NCBI RefSeq assembly: GCF_001438705.1
Contig: NZ_JQBP01000008.1
Span: 4,876-39,708 of the forward strand
DNA: 34,833 nucleotides
Direction: 5' to 3'
DNA from: Weissella kandleri
GTDB taxonomy: Bacteria; Bacillota; Bacilli; Lactobacillales; Lactobacillaceae
The notes beneath the pieces are model-generated. The model saw only the letters and a program-made list of their open reading frames with translations. It was not told the DNA's origin and ran no database searches. Positions 32,102 through 34,833 of this stretch are shown here, piece after piece (the stretch's first letter is position 1; each line of letters opens with the position of its first letter). A program made the translations under genes and the position numbers.

Positions 32102-32131
32102 TTGTTAGGTAACGGTCCGTTCCCTTAAAAT
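32102..32131 (+). promoter_or_regulatory. Promoter for hslO-lysS
   Basis: TTGTTA and TAAAAT (5/6) are separated by 18 bp, 44 bases before the hslO start and just after the orphan terminator. Confidence 0.5.
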
Positions 32132-32175
32132 GTATGTTAAAATTACTAAATAAAATAAAGAATGAGGTGAAAGAA

Positions 32176-34547
<2,372 letters not shown>

Positions 34548-34555
34548 AAATTTGT

Positions 34556-34597
34556 AAAAAGCGTCAGGCTAAGATTTGCTTAGCTTGACGCTTTTTT
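34556..34597 (+). terminator. Strong intrinsic terminator after lysS
   Basis: AAAAAGCGTCAGGCTAAG and CTTAGCTTGACGCTTTTT form an 18-base stem (one G-U pair) around ATTTG, ending in a T-run. Confidence 0.92.
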
Positions 34598-34706
34598 GAT
34601 GATTTAAAATTAATGAAGTGAGAAACGCTGAAGGTTTGATAGCTTGTAGACGCAATTGGTCACGGGGTGAGCGTTAATGTTCGTAAAAATAAATATAAAT
34701 TAGGAG

Positions 34707-34735
34707 TTGACGAACATTCGGGCATGTTGTATATT
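34707..34735 (+). promoter_or_regulatory. Strong promoter P1, probably of an rRNA operon
   Basis: TTGACG (5/6) and TATATT (5/6) are spaced by exactly 17 bp. The sequence just upstream (TAAAAATAAATATAAATTAG) is AT-rich like an UP element. No ORF follows before the window edge. Confidence 0.75.
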
Positions 34736-34792
34736 AATTAAGTTGATTGCGAGCGAAAAGTTCTTGATTGATAAATTAAAAAATATTGAGGG

Positions 34793-34821
34793 TTGACTTC
34801 TGGTTAGCTACTTGGTATTAT
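34793..34821 (+). promoter_or_regulatory. Strong promoter P2, probably of an rRNA operon
   Basis: TTGACT (5/6) and TATTAT (5/6) are spaced by exactly 17 bp and preceded by an AT-rich stretch (ATAAATTAAAAAATATTG). It lies 86 bp after P1. Tandem strong promoters behind lysS are typical of rrn operons; the rRNA itself lies outside the window. Confidence 0.78.
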
Positions 34822-34833
34822 ATAAAAGTTGTC

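Noticed and set aside
34707-34723. CGAACATTCG near P1 read as a LexA/DinR box
   Set aside because: The second half does not match GTTC, so the SOS-box consensus is not met.

Overview
The window is a chromosomal segment of a low-to-moderate GC Gram-positive bacterium of the order Lactobacillales, most likely family Lactobacillaceae. The evidence is the conserved order pth-mfd-(MOP flippase)-rqcP-divIC-tilS-hpt-ftsH ... hslO-lysS, the AGGAGG-type ribosome binding sites, PepS, a CiaRH-like two-component system and a CbpA-type CBS/ACT protein. A position in the Leuconostoc/Weissella branch is a guess from general protein flavour; genus cannot be fixed from the sequence alone. No phage, IS element, CRISPR array, tRNA or complete rRNA gene is visible.

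Layout. 1-3.9 kb: a minus-strand operon nnrE (NAD(P)HX epimerase) - FAD/NAD(P)-binding oxidoreductase - pepS. 4.0-7.2 kb: a small unknown protein, an AqpZ-type aquaporin with a strong terminator, then pgpA-like phosphatase overlapping a cytoplasmic L-asparaginase, and a PC4/YdbC-like protein. 7.3-13.3 kb: a CiaR/CiaH-like two-component system, a two-TM small protein, a CPA1 Na+/H+ antiporter, thioredoxin, a DUF805 membrane protein and, directly behind it, the decayed remnant of a second DUF805 gene. 13.3-14.0 kb: minus-strand cbpA. 14.2-24.8 kb: the housekeeping run pth, mfd, flippase, rqcP, divIC, tilS, hpt, ftsH (tRNA release and modification, transcription-coupled repair, ribosome quality control, division, purine salvage, membrane proteolysis).

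24.8-31.9 kb is an accessory block lying between ftsH and hslO, which sit close together in many relatives. It starts with a heavily decayed GntR/TreR-type regulator and then holds a coherent nucleoside-to-pentose-phosphate module: NupC nucleoside importer and two nucleoside hydrolases on the minus strand, and divergently a LacI/RbsR-type repressor, ribokinase and ribose-5-phosphate isomerase A. Nucleosides would be imported, split to base and ribose, and ribose phosphorylated and isomerised into the pentose phosphate/phosphoketolase route; hypoxanthine/guanine can be recovered by the nearby Hpt. Two LacI-type palindromes sit just downstream of the -10 boxes of nupC and rbsK, and a catabolite-response element overlaps the nupC -35, so the whole module looks like one repressor regulon under glucose control.

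32-34.8 kb: hslO (Hsp33), lysS, a strong terminator and two tandem consensus promoters with AT-rich upstream sequence at the window edge, as expected for an rRNA operon starting just outside. The most unusual observation is that this Hsp33 contains no cysteine at all: all four zinc/redox-switch cysteines are replaced. Other points worth checking are the two pseudogenes, a short TilS lacking room for the C-terminal domain, and a possible small RNA between rpiA and hslO. I did not find an obviously new multi-gene system.
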